64,000 bases of DNA from Marinospirillum alkaliphilum DSM 21637 (GCF_900119735.1 NZ_FPJW01000012.1:27001-91000), one strand, 5' to 3'. Positions 1 to 7,546 are shown, numbered from the stretch's first letter. Numbers and translations are program-made. Notes: generated from the sequence alone by a model not told the origin.

Positions 1-583
1 GATCCTTTGGCAAGTCATGATGCCGGGCGGTGAAACAGCGTGCCGACCAGGCCAGCGGCAGGTGGCCGAAGGCAAAAACCTCGGTCTGCAGTTGTGGTTG
101 TTGCTGCACAATCCACTGCTGCATGTCAGTGAGTGTTTCCTTTGGCAGCTCCACCGGAAACACCCAGTGCTGCATGCCCTGGCGCACCAGCAGATCAAGC
201 GTGGCGGTGTTGTAGATGTTCAGCGCGGCACCGGCCATGAAGGGTTGCTGCAGTTCATGGCAGACCTGCACGGCACTCATGTCCGATGCTTCCACCAGTG
301 CCACACTGCTGCTGTCGGCAGCGGCTTCCACCAGTTTGTAAAGCTGGCGCAGATCGGCTTCAGACTCCAGCAGTGTCTGGCTGGACAGCAGCACTTCTTT
401 ACCGGCAGCCTTCAGTTGATCCGCAATCATCAGCCAGTCTGGCAGTTTCATTTCACGGCGGCGGGAACAGACGGTTTCTCCCAGGCAAACCCGGTCCACC
501 GGCCATTCGGCCACCTGTTGATAAAAGGCCCGCACCTGCTCGGCCGGCCAGAAGAACAGCAGCGGTCCCAGTGTCAGTTTCAT
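1..583 (-). CDS. ubiV: UbiV, oxygen-independent ubiquinone hydroxylation protein (3' part cut by window edge)
   Basis: Peptidase U32-like protein. In E. coli, UbiV with UbiU and UbiT carries out the O2-independent hydroxylations of ubiquinone synthesis. About 194 codons are visible from the ATG at 583; the family is near 290 residues, so roughly the last third is outside the window. The visible part opens MKLTLGPLLFFWP and contains VCLGETVCSRRREMKLPDW and FGHLPLAWSARCFTARHH. These carry cysteines expected for the family's [4Fe-4S] site. The start is fixed by an AAGGAG ribosome site overlapping the ubiU stop codon, 11 bases upstream, so the two genes are translationally linked. UbiV identity rests on the pairing with ubiU and on these motifs. 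Confidence 0.88.
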   Translation of the reverse strand, partial: MKLTLGPLLFFWPAEQVRAFYQQVAEWPVDRVCLGETVCSRRREMKLPDWLMIADQLKAAGKEVLLSSQTLLESEADLRQLYKLVEAAADSSSVALVEASDMSAVQVCHELQQPFMAGAALNIYNTATLDLLVRQGMQHWVFPVELPKETLTDMQQWIVQQQPQLQTEVFAFGHLPLAWSARCFTARHHDLPKD

Positions 584-594
584 GTTCTGCTCCT

Positions 595-1587
595 TCATTT
601 CCAGGACCGGTGATAAGCACCGAGGGTGGTGACACTGCCTTCGGACAGGCTGCTCAGTTGTGCCTGCCAGTTCGGCAGTACACTGAATTCACCGGGTTGC
701 TGCAGTCTGTCCAGTGCCTGCCGCCAGACACCGGTGACCTGCCCGACATAGGCCGGGCTGCGCTGACGGCCCTCCAGCTTGATGGCCTTGATGCCGATGG
801 CCTGTAATTGTGGCAGCAGATCCAGGGTGTTCAGACTGGTGGGTTCTTCCAGTGCGTGGTAAGTCTGTCCGGCCACTTCAAAACGCCCCTTGCAGAGGGT
901 TGGGTAACCGGCTTTTTCATCCTTGCCGTAACAGTCAATCAACACACCATTAAGGCGGGATTCCAGTCCCGCTGGTGTTTCTTCCCAGCGTACCGCCTTG
1001 GCCGGTGAACAGGCGCCCCGTGAATTGGGGGACTCATCGGTCAGGTAGGAGGACAGGTAACAGCGCCCTTCCACCATGATGCACAGGCTGCCAAAACCAA
1101 ACACCTCCAGTTCCACTGGCGACTGGGTCGCCAGTTCCTTCACCTGAGCCAGCGACAGCACCCTTGGCAACACGGCACGGCGTATGCCGAAGTTGCGATG
1201 GTAAAAATCCAGTGCTGCCCGGGTGGTGGCTGAACCCTGTACCGACAGATGGCGCGCCACCTGTGGGTGCCGGTTGCAGGCATAATCCAGCAGGCCAGTA
1301 TCAGCCAGTATCAGTGCATCCACGCCCAGTGCAGCAGCCTGATCCACGGCATGAGTCCAGATCGACCAGCCGGCAGGTTGGGGATAGGTATTGATGGCAC
1401 AGAACACCCGGCAGCCACGAGCACGGGCGTAAGCAATGCCTTCGGCAGCCTTGTTTTCACTGAAATTCAGACCGGCAAACTGCCGGGCATTGGTGGCGTT
1501 GCGAAAGCCCAGATACACGGCATCAGCACCCTGATCAACCGCGGCCCTGAGCGCCGGAAGGTTTCCGGCGGGACATACCAGTTCCAT
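595..1587 (-). CDS. ubiU: UbiU, oxygen-independent ubiquinone hydroxylation protein
   Basis: 330 residues, full family length. The N-terminus MELVCPAGNLPALRAAVDQG and the block FGFGSLCIMVEGRCYLSSY, followed by RGACSP and PTLCKGRF, are the U32 signature. They supply the four cysteines that bind a [4Fe-4S] cluster in E. coli UbiU. The UbiU-UbiV pair is needed for ubiquinone synthesis without O2, which fits the adjacent nitrate respiration genes. A perfect FNR box lies 66 bases upstream of the start with correct class II geometry, so anaerobic induction is likely. ubiT is not in the window and may lie past the left edge. Confidence 0.93.
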   Translation of the reverse strand: MELVCPAGNLPALRAAVDQGADAVYLGFRNATNARQFAGLNFSENKAAEGIAYARARGCRVFCAINTYPQPAGWSIWTHAVDQAAALGVDALILADTGLLDYACNRHPQVARHLSVQGSATTRAALDFYHRNFGIRRAVLPRVLSLAQVKELATQSPVELEVFGFGSLCIMVEGRCYLSSYLTDESPNSRGACSPAKAVRWEETPAGLESRLNGVLIDCYGKDEKAGYPTLCKGRFEVAGQTYHALEEPTSLNTLDLLPQLQAIGIKAIKLEGRQRSPAYVGQVTGVWRQALDRLQQPGEFSVLPNWQAQLSSLSEGSVTTLGAYHRSWK

Positions 1588-1625
1588 GATGGACTCCGGT
1601 CAGATGGGAAACAGAAAATTTTCCA

Positions 1626-1666
1626 AGGCTAACGGGCCTGCTGTTTTATGCCTTGATGTTGATCAA
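1626..1666 (-). promoter_or_regulatory. FNR/Anr-dependent class II promoter of ubiUV
   Basis: TTGATGTTGATCAA at 1653-1666 is a perfect FNR/Anr palindrome. Reading on the minus strand, 21 bases separate it from TAGCCT (1631-1626), a plausible -10. That places the box centre near -41.5 from a start at about 1619, the class II arrangement. The 5' leader to ubiU would be about 32 bases. The box and spacing are seen directly; use by FNR is inferred. Confidence 0.82.
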
Positions 1667-1684
1667 GGGGACAGGAAAGCCCGC

Positions 1685-3298
1685 TCAGTTATCGACGGAA
1701 ACCAGGGTTTTAAATTCTTGTAAACGCTGGCTGAGGTGTCTGATTTCACCGTGAATCCTGTCACTACTGTGCACGACATCCCCGGCATCCTGGCTGTTGG
1801 TGGATGCGATGTTGGCAATCTGCTGCAGGTGTGCATTCATGGCTGCCGCCGCTTGGTTCTGCTGTTCTGCTGCGGTGGCAATCTGCTGGTTCATGGTGTT
1901 GATCTGTTCCACCGCACTGACAATGCCATTCAGGGTTGCTGTTGCACTTTCCACCTGCTGAACCCGCTGAGTGGTTTCCTGTGAAGCCTTGCGGATGCGT
2001 TCTGCCGAGGCATGGCTACCCTGCTGCAGGCGGCTGATGATCTGCTGAATTTCAACCGTGGATTCCTGCGTTCTGCGGGCCAGATTGCGCACTTCGTCAG
2101 CAACCACGGCAAAGCCGCGTCCTGCCTCACCGGCGCGGGCCGCTTCGATGGCCGCATTCAGTGCCAGCAGGTTGGTCTGCTCAGAAATCTGGTTGATCAC
2201 TTCAAGCACATGATCGGCTTCACTGCTTTCTTCTTCCAGTCGTTCGATCTGATCTGCGGCTTCGGTCATGTCGGCTGCCAGTGAAAGCAGTAACCGAGCG
2301 GCGTCCTGTACCTCCCTGTTACCGATGGATGCCTGCTGGTCGGCCTGCTGTGCCGCACTGGCAGCCAGTTCCGCATTTTCCGCCACTTCCGCAATGCTGG
2401 CTGTCATCTGGTTCATCGCCAGGCTGACCTGATCCAGATCCTCGTGCTGGCGCTGCACACCCGCCCGGGTTCTGTCCGTGGCCTGCAACACCCCATCAAC
2501 ATGGCTACGGGTTGTGGCAGCGGATTGTTTAACGTCATCCAGCAGTTTGCAGACCTGGTCCTGCATGCTGTTGTAGGCCGTCATCATCTGCCCGATTTCA
2601 TCATCGGCATGGTAAACCTTCATGCGGTGACGGAAGTCGCCCTGCCCTACTTTTCTGAGGCCATGCAGCAGTGACTGAATGTTGTTCATCAGATGGCTGA
2701 GACCAAACAGCCGTCCCATGATCACCATCAGCAGAATGATCAGCACACAGATAAATGCCAGCAGCATCTGGCGCTGTTGAGTGTTGGTGGATACCAGCGT
2801 CATGTGTTCTACCGTCTGGTGCATCTCCGCCAGCAAACGATCTGACACCTCACGGATGTGCTGCAGCTGCTCGGGTAGTGGTTGCTTCAGGTAGTTTTGA
2901 ATGACGCCCTGAAACTCTTGCCACGAGACTTCAACCTGCTGCAGTTGCTGTTGAACCACGGGATCATTGATACGCGAAATACTGCGTTCGGGGTTACCCT
3001 GGACCAGGTCCCGGTGAGCGGCATCAAAACGCTGGATGGTCCGGTTCAATACCTGTTGTTGCTCAGCACCCTGCACCACCAGCAGTACATCACGGGTGAT
3101 TTTCTGGCTGAGCATGCGCTGGGCACCGGCAACATTGATGGTTTCCGGTGAAACCGACATGCTCAGGTAGAGGGAGATGCTGGCGGTGCAGGCGAGTATA
3201 AAAATCAGCAGGTAAGAAAACAGGAACTGGCGATTCAGCGTTTTCAGTCCAACCGCCCTGAGCAGGCGGATGGTCAACAGCAGCATTTTCTGTTGCAT
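1685..3298 (-). CDS. Methyl-accepting chemotaxis protein with NarX/PilJ-type sensor domain
   Basis: 537 residues. Order: cytoplasmic start, membrane segment about 26-48, periplasmic domain opening with [16 protein letters not shown] (residues 52-67), second membrane segment about 178-196, HAMP, then the MA signalling domain with hairpin tip [20 protein letters not shown]. The motif after the first membrane segment matches the P-box family shared by NarX and PilJ-N chemoreceptors. P. aeruginosa McpN, of that type, binds nitrate. A longer reading frame extends upstream to 3514, but it overlaps the DGC gene. The ATG at 3298 has a GAGG site overlapping the DGC stop, so I start there. Ligand nitrate is inferred from family and context. 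Confidence 0.88.
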   Translation of the reverse strand: MQQKMLLLTIRLLRAVGLKTLNRQFLFSYLLIFILACTASISLYLSMSVSPETINVAGAQRMLSQKITRDVLLVVQGAEQQQVLNRTIQRFDAAHRDLVQGNPERSISRINDPVVQQQLQQVEVSWQEFQGVIQNYLKQPLPEQLQHIREVSDRLLAEMHQTVEHMTLVSTNTQQRQMLLAFICVLIILLMVIMGRLFGLSHLMNNIQSLLHGLRKVGQGDFRHRMKVYHADDEIGQMMTAYNSMQDQVCKLLDDVKQSAATTRSHVDGVLQATDRTRAGVQRQHEDLDQVSLAMNQMTASIAEVAENAELAASAAQQADQQASIGNREVQDAARLLLSLAADMTEAADQIERLEEESSEADHVLEVINQISEQTNLLALNAAIEAARAGEAGRGFAVVADEVRNLARRTQESTVEIQQIISRLQQGSHASAERIRKASQETTQRVQQVESATATLNGIVSAVEQINTMNQQIATAAEQQNQAAAAMNAHLQQIANIASTNSQDAGDVVHSSDRIHGEIRHLSQRLQEFKTLVSVDN

Positions 3299-3308
3299 GG
3301 TCAGGGCC

Positions 3309-3680
3309 TCAGCACTGTTCGTCATCCTGCAGGATCTGCAGCAGCACCTGCCAGGCTTGTTCCTGTTCCTCGTTGCTGTACAGCTGATCATAATGTTTGC
3401 GGAAACCCTGCTCATGCAGGCGCACATGCAGATCAGGCTCCACACCCACCTGTTGCAGGCAGGCATGGCTGCACTGCAGGGCACAACCATCAAGGGCCAG
3501 TATCCGGCGACCACTGCGGGCAGCCTTCACCAGTGCTGGAACCTTGCCGCCGACACCGGAGATACAGGACATTTCTGCCAGTCCCTGCTGGTTGAGTCGC
3601 AGTGCAAGGGTATTGGCCAGTTGGGCTACATCAGAGCAGCCAGAACAGGAATAAACCAGTGGAAGGTTTTTATCGGACAT
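3309..3680 (-). CDS. Small DGC-family putative zinc-binding protein
   Basis: About 123 residues. The sequence carries YSCSGCSD near the N-terminus, CISGVGGKV in the middle and [14 protein letters not shown] later, the cysteine pattern of the DGC (putative zinc-binding) family. No enzymatic role is established for the family that I can name with confidence. It lies directly upstream of the chemoreceptor and its stop codon overlaps that gene's ribosome site, so the two are co-transcribed. Two in-frame ATGs lie just upstream; the one at 3680 is preferred because AGGTG is 6-7 bases before it. Promoter signals lie beyond the inverted-repeat element at 3708-3855. Confidence 0.8.
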   Translation of the reverse strand: MSDKNLPLVYSCSGCSDVAQLANTLALRLNQQGLAEMSCISGVGGKVPALVKAARSGRRILALDGCALQCSHACLQQVGVEPDLHVRLHEQGFRKHYDQLYSNEEQEQAWQVLLQILQDDEQC

Positions 3681-3707
3681 ATGCATCACCTGGATTTGAA
3701 TGCCGGT

Positions 3708-3855
3708 TTAAGAAACCTCTGATTAACTACTTTGCTGGCTTATGCTGTGTTGAAATTGGCCTCAAAATGCTCATTTACTCTGTGTAAACTCCGCTTTTTC
3801 AGCCAATTTCGCCTTGCCTAACCTGCGCTCGTGACATTAATCAGAGGTTTCTTAA
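3708..3855. mobile_element. Miniature inverted-repeat element (MITE-like), about 148 bp
   Basis: A perfect 19-base inverted repeat bounds the segment: TTAAGAAACCTCTGATTAA at 3708-3726 and its complement at 3837-3855. The interior is itself partly self-complementary (GAAATTGGC near 3751 pairs with GCCAATTTC near 3803), so the whole element could fold as a long hairpin. TTAA at both outer ends could be a target duplication. There is no open reading frame of note. It has the build of a non-autonomous transposon end-pair, but no parent transposase is in the window. Confidence 0.75.
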
Positions 3856-3887
3856 GCAACCTTATCAATCCAGGTTGTGATTGGATT

Positions 3888-3903
3888 TAGCCATTAATGG
3901 GTA
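3888..3903. promoter_or_regulatory. NarL-type 7-2-7 site upstream of DGC-chemoreceptor genes
   Basis: On the minus strand TACCCAT-TA-ATGGCTA forms two NarL heptamers in the 7-2-7 arrangement, with one mismatch to TACYYMT. A further heptamer-like TACCCCA lies about 20 bases upstream. The site is between the terminator of the upstream small RNA unit and the inverted-repeat element, so it can only serve the DGC-chemoreceptor unit. NarL binding is inferred. Confidence 0.6.
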
Positions 3904-3926
3904 GTTCGATGGTTTAAATGGGGTAT

Positions 3927-3985
3927 AAAAAAGCCGGGATGTTTATCCCGGCAAGTATTAAAGCTGATCTTGGAGAATCAAGCCG
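3927..3985 (-). ncRNA. Candidate FNR-activated small RNA, unit B
   Basis: Predicted transcript of about 59 bases, from near 3985 to the U-tract at 3932-3927. The terminator is an 8-bp stem, GCCGGGAT with ATCCCGGC, around a four-base loop. The 5' part can form a second hairpin (GCTTGAT with ATCAGC, one bulge) whose loop shows UCUCC. That is complementary to a Shine-Dalgarno sequence, as in many base-pairing sRNAs. There is no open reading frame. Its promoter and layout repeat those of unit A. I see no match to a named sRNA. Confidence 0.68.
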
Positions 3986-3991
3986 AGTCTT

Positions 3992-4032
3992 ATTCTAATG
4001 AGGTTGTTGATACTTGCCATGATGGTTATCAA
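3992..4032 (-). promoter_or_regulatory. FNR/Dnr-dependent promoter of small RNA unit B
   Basis: On the minus strand TTGATAACCATCAT (4032-4019) is an FNR-family box with one mismatch to the palindrome. Exactly 21 bases later comes TAGAAT (3997-3992), a good -10. This is class II geometry, identical to the ubiU promoter and to unit A. Confidence 0.75.
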
Positions 4033-4049
4033 TTCGCTGAATTAAATCC

Positions 4050-4110
4050 AAAAAAAGACCCGGATAAACCGGGCCAATGGCAGTATTCCTGCTATACCTG
4101 ACAGTAAGCG
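4050..4110 (-). ncRNA. Candidate FNR-activated small RNA, unit A
   Basis: Predicted transcript of about 61 bases, from near 4110 to seven U at 4056-4050. The terminator stem is CCCGG with CCGGG around UUUAU. Just before it, AATACTGCC resembles AATACTTGCC at the same place in unit B, which suggests old duplication. A short stem (GGTAT with ATACT) shows AGCAGGA in its loop. The terminator may also end the upstream CRP/FNR-family mRNA, so the RNA could be made both from its own promoter and from that gene's 3' end. Confidence 0.68.
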
Positions 4111-4116
4111 ATCCTG

Positions 4117-4157
4117 ATGTTACATCGACCTGTCGATGGGGAGATGATGGTTATCAA
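4117..4157 (-). promoter_or_regulatory. FNR/Dnr-dependent promoter of small RNA unit A
   Basis: The box TTGATAACCATCAT (4157-4144, minus strand) is identical in all 14 bases to that of unit B. TAACAT (4122-4117) follows after 21 bases. The spacer holds a perfect palindrome, CATCGAC-AG-GTCGATG (4138-4123), which unit B lacks and which could be a second operator. The box starts about 10 bases after the stop codon of the CRP/FNR-family gene. Confidence 0.75.
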
Positions 4158-4167
4158 GATCTTTTTT

Positions 4168-4983
4168 TTAATCCTGTCCTGCATCAAGCAGATCAGGGTC
4201 AGTAATAACAATTTCACGCCGATTGATTTGAATGACGCCATCTTTTTGCAGGGCAGCCAATACCCGTGAAAAGGTTTCCGGTTTCATGCCCAGATAAGCA
4301 GCGATCTGATACTTGGGCACCGGCAGCACCAGTCCCTGATTGCCACTGATGCCCATCAGGCGGTTGTCGTTGTCTTCACAGAGTTTTTTCAGGTAGCTGA
4401 TGACACGCTGGCGAGCATTGCAAATGGTGATGGTTTCAATTTCTGAATAGTGGCTGGAGCGTTTTTCTGCCAGATACTCAACCAATGCCAGTGCGGTGGT
4501 GTTGTTTTTGCGTGCCAGCTGCAAATAAAGTGGGGCTGAAAAGCCGATCAGGCGGGTTGGCCGGGTGGTTTCAGCAAAGCAGTCATAACGGCCGCCGCGG
4601 GTAAACACATCGTACTCACCCACCGCTTGCAGTGCCGTGGCGTTGCCAACAACACTTTCCATGCCGCTGTCAAAAATGCGAAAGAGTTTGATGGCACCGT
4701 CAATGACCAGATAAAAACGCTGGGCTTCATCACCCTGGCGGAACAGGGTCTCATGCGAGGGTAGTTCCAGGTGACGGGCCTTTTCCAGAATCAGCTCAAA
4801 GTCGTCATTGCCGATCTGCCGAAACAGGGGATGGCTGCGCACCAGGCATTTCATGCTGCAGCTGTTGTTGACCGGTCCCAGTCGGGCGTGCCTGCGACAG
4901 GCAACCCCCGGCAATACACAGCCATTACGCCGGGGCCTGCCCTGAATCGGGACAAGGGGTACTAAAACTGTTTGCTGAGCCAT
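4168..4983 (-). CDS. CRP/FNR-family transcription regulator (Dnr/FNR-like)
   Basis: 271 residues from the ATG at 4983, or 228 from an internal ATG at 4854. The cyclic-nucleotide-binding-like domain is followed by a winged helix with recognition helix KPETFSRVLAALQKDG. Its E-x-x-S-R contacts are those with which FNR reads TTGAT. From 4983, the first 46 residues add cysteines at 22, 30, 42 and 46. Their spacing is unlike the FNR [4Fe-4S] motif. The upstream start has GGGAG at a fair distance and overlaps the previous gene by 22 bases; the internal start has no visible ribosome site. Dnr proteins lack cysteine ligands, so the true start matters for what is sensed. It probably acts at the TTGAT boxes in this window. 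Confidence 0.85.
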   Translation of the reverse strand: MAQQTVLVPLVPIQGRPRRNGCVLPGVACRRHARLGPVNNSCSMKCLVRSHPLFRQIGNDDFELILEKARHLELPSHETLFRQGDEAQRFYLVIDGAIKLFRIFDSGMESVVGNATALQAVGEYDVFTRGGRYDCFAETTRPTRLIGFSAPLYLQLARKNNTTALALVEYLAEKRSSHYSEIETITICNARQRVISYLKKLCEDNDNRLMGISGNQGLVLPVPKYQIAAYLGMKPETFSRVLAALQKDGVIQINRREIVITDPDLLDAGQD

Positions 4984-6665
4984 GATTCCAGTTCTCCCAA
5001 AGGTTGTGGGCGCGACAAGAGGTAACCCTGATACAGATCACACTGCTGATGACGCAGCCAGTCACGTTGCCCGGTGTTTTCCACACCCTCAGCGATCACC
5101 TGCATGCCAAGGCCGTGACCGATGGCCAGAATGCTGCGAACAATCATCTGGTCATCCTTGTTGTGTTCAATGTCGGTGACAAAACTGCGGTCGATTTTCA
5201 GGAAGCGCACCGGCATCTTGCGCAGGTAACTGAAGTTGGAATAACCGGTGCCGAAGTCATCAATGTTAAGCAAAATACCCATCGCGGAGATCTGCTCCAG
5301 CAGGTTCAGTCCGCTTCTTTCCTGGCTGAGGATGACACTTTCAGTCAGTTCAATTTCCAGCCCCCGGTTGATGCGGTAACGTTCCAGACAGGATTTCAGA
5401 AAGTGGATGACATGAGGATCCATCAGTTGTTGCACAGACATGTTGATGGCAATACTGATGTCGGAAAAAGCGGTGTTTCGCCACTGTTGTAACTGGTGAC
5501 AGGCCTGCTCGATAACCCAGTAACCGAGGCGGTTGATCAGGCCGAAGCGTTCCGCCAGCGGAATGAACAGGTTGGGTGTCAGCAGCCCGCGTTGTGGATG
5601 GTTCCAGCGGATCAGCGCTTCAACTCCGGCCAGCTTGCCGTTGTCTAACTGGCACTTGGGTTGGTAATAAAGCTCCAGTTGGTCATGCTCCAGTGCTTCT
5701 CCGAGCTCACGGGTCAGGTCGATTTCATCCAGATCGGTGAAGTTTTCACGGTGATTGAATACCTGTACCCGGCCATAACCGGTTTTGCGTCCCTGAATCA
5801 GTGCCTGTTCAGCATTGCGCAGCATGGCATGGGCATCTTCAAATCCTTGCGGGCAGTATTCAATGCCGATGCTGACACTGACATCCACCACCTGGGTATC
5901 CAGTGCATATTTGCGGCTGATCAGGTTGCGTATGGCACGGAATTTTTCTTCGACCCGGGATCGGGAATCTTCCTGCCCCACCCACAGGTACTTGTCTGCG
6001 CCAATGCGTGCCAGTTGATCACTGCGGTCAGACAGCACCGTCAGTTCACGCGCCACTGCCTTGATCACCTGATCACCGGCAGAGGAGCTGTATTTTTCAT
6101 TGATGAAATAAAAGTGGTCGATGTCGATGACTGCCAGAAAAACACGACTGCGCCGCTCGGGTGTCATGGCTGACAGCTGTTCAATGATGGCCTCCCGATT
6201 CATCAAGGCGGTCATGGCATCACGTTTTTTCAGATACTCAATGATTTCCTGCTTGTCTTCATGGATCGACAGGTTCTGCATGATGCCCAGATAGCAGTCT
6301 GTTTTGCCTTCAGTGTTGCGAACATTCATGATTGACAGCCATTCGGTGTAAAAGCTGCCATCCCTTTTTTTGTTGGTCATCACACCTTGCCAGTAACCGG
6401 CCTGGTGAATGGCATTCCACATCTTGTGGTAGTGGGCACTGTCATGCTGTCCAGATTTGAGCAACTGAGGTGTTTTACCGCGAACTTCTTCTTCCGGGTA
6501 ACCGGTGATCAGGGTGAACGCCTGATTCACAAAAAGGATTTCCTGGCGGGCGTTGGTGAGAATGACGCCATTGTCACTGAACTCGATGATGCCCTCGAGC
6601 AGTTGTGTCAGGGTCTGCCGGGGGTAATGGGTCCAGCGTCCCGGCAGTGTTTCTGCACTTGTCAT
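4962..6665 (-). CDS. PAS-GGDEF-EAL cyclic-di-GMP protein, probable phosphodiesterase
   Basis: 567 residues, no membrane segment: PAS about 22-135, GGDEF about 150-300, EAL about 310-560. The GGDEF loop reads RIGADKYLW, so the cyclase signature is lost. The EAL domain keeps EALIRW, ELTES, DDFGTGYS, KIDRSFV and AEGVE, so c-di-GMP hydrolysis is likely. A GTG four codons upstream is possible, but the ATG at 6665 has GGAGG six bases before it. It is upstream of and overlaps the CRP/FNR-family gene, and sits 29 bases after ppiC, so it may be transcribed with the nar operon. The PAS ligand is unknown; oxygen or redox sensing would fit. Confidence 0.9.
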   Translation of the reverse strand: MTSAETLPGRWTHYPRQTLTQLLEGIIEFSDNGVILTNARQEILFVNQAFTLITGYPEEEVRGKTPQLLKSGQHDSAHYHKMWNAIHQAGYWQGVMTNKKRDGSFYTEWLSIMNVRNTEGKTDCYLGIMQNLSIHEDKQEIIEYLKKRDAMTALMNREAIIEQLSAMTPERRSRVFLAVIDIDHFYFINEKYSSSAGDQVIKAVARELTVLSDRSDQLARIGADKYLWVGQEDSRSRVEEKFRAIRNLISRKYALDTQVVDVSVSIGIEYCPQGFEDAHAMLRNAEQALIQGRKTGYGRVQVFNHRENFTDLDEIDLTRELGEALEHDQLELYYQPKCQLDNGKLAGVEALIRWNHPQRGLLTPNLFIPLAERFGLINRLGYWVIEQACHQLQQWRNTAFSDISIAINMSVQQLMDPHVIHFLKSCLERYRINRGLEIELTESVILSQERSGLNLLEQISAMGILLNIDDFGTGYSNFSYLRKMPVRFLKIDRSFVTDIEHNKDDQMIVRSILAIGHGLGMQVIAEGVENTGQRDWLRHQQCDLYQGYLLSRPQPLGELESWLSKQF

Positions 6666-6694
6666 AGCAACCTCCACGAGGGCATGCTGTTGAC

Positions 6695-7483
6695 TCAGTT
6701 GAGCGTGATTCCGGTCACCTCTGCCTGCTCGGCCAGCCGGTGCAGGTAGTCGTGAATGGCAGTGCGAGTGGCTTTTTCACTCAGGTAGTTTTTGATGCGT
6801 TCCGCCACTGCTTCATAAGGCAGCAGCTCACCATTCACATGCTGATCAATGATCACCAGATGGTAGCCATAACGGCTTTCTATCAGTTGTGAGTGGAGGC
6901 CTTCCGGCAGGTTGAATACCTGCTGCTCAAATTCTGCAACTGTCTGACCTTTGGAAATCTGCCCCAGCTGTCCGCCCTGAAGGCGAGACTCACAGGCCGA
7001 ATGACGCAGGGCCAGTTCATCAAAGGTGTCTGGTGCTGTCTGTAATTGCTGCAACAGTGCCAGGCCCAGATCCCGCTGCTGGTCACGGGTGGTGATGTCA
7101 TCCGGTGCCGCAGCCAGCAGGATATGACGGGCTGCCACCAGCGGTGAGCTGGTGAAACGTTCCGGATTCTGTTGGTGATAACGACGGCAGGTGGCTTCAT
7201 CCGGTGGTTCAATCTGCAGTTCACGATCCAGTAGACTGGCCAGTTGTGCCTGTTCGTCCGCTTCGTTGTCGAGTGCCAGTTCGGCGGCCCGGCGTTGCAT
7301 CAGGTGGCGCACCACCAGACTGCGGGCTGCTGCTTCCCAGGCTTCTTCCAGGCTGGCACCGGGGTGCTGTTGCATTTCCCGGGCAATGCTTTCGGCAGGA
7401 ATGAGCTCTTCTCCGATTCTGACGGTGGGAAAGTCGTCTGGCTGGAAGCCCTGGGTGATATCGGCGATGGGTATGCTGTGCAT
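6695..7483 (-). CDS. Parvulin-type peptidyl-prolyl isomerase of the nar operon
   Basis: 262 residues with a PpiC/rotamase domain about 115-215 (AARHILLAAAP, LALRHSACESRLQGGQLGQI, GLHSQLIESRYGYHLVIID). No signal peptide is visible, so it is cytoplasmic. A NifM/PpiC-like gene directly after narI is a common layout in Pseudomonas-type narGHJI operons and is thought to help fold or mature the reductase. It follows narI after 63 bases that contain a strong stem-loop. The role in nitrate reductase assembly is inferred from position. Confidence 0.88.
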   Translation of the reverse strand: MHSIPIADITQGFQPDDFPTVRIGEELIPAESIAREMQQHPGASLEEAWEAAARSLVVRHLMQRRAAELALDNEADEQAQLASLLDRELQIEPPDEATCRRYHQQNPERFTSSPLVAARHILLAAAPDDITTRDQQRDLGLALLQQLQTAPDTFDELALRHSACESRLQGGQLGQISKGQTVAEFEQQVFNLPEGLHSQLIESRYGYHLVIIDQHVNGELLPYEAVAERIKNYLSEKATRTAIHDYLHRLAEQAEVTGITLN

Positions 7484-7506
7484 GATTTTGTGCCCCTTGC
7501 GGTGAT

Positions 7507-7534
7507 GCCGGTCAGGTCGGCTGACCTGACCGGC
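7507..7534 (-). other. Perfect 12-bp stem-loop between narI and ppiC
   Basis: GCCGGTCAGGTC pairs with GACCTGACCGGC around a four-base loop. There is no U-tract on either strand, so it is not a typical terminator. It may stabilise the narGHJI mRNA 3' end or lower ppiC expression. Confidence 0.6.
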
Positions 7535-7546
7535 AGTTCAGGCGGA

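Noticed and set aside
3299..3514. 72-codon N-terminal extension of the chemoreceptor
   Set aside because: It lies in another frame across the DGC gene and gives a cysteine-rich nonsense sequence. A good ribosome site precedes 3298.
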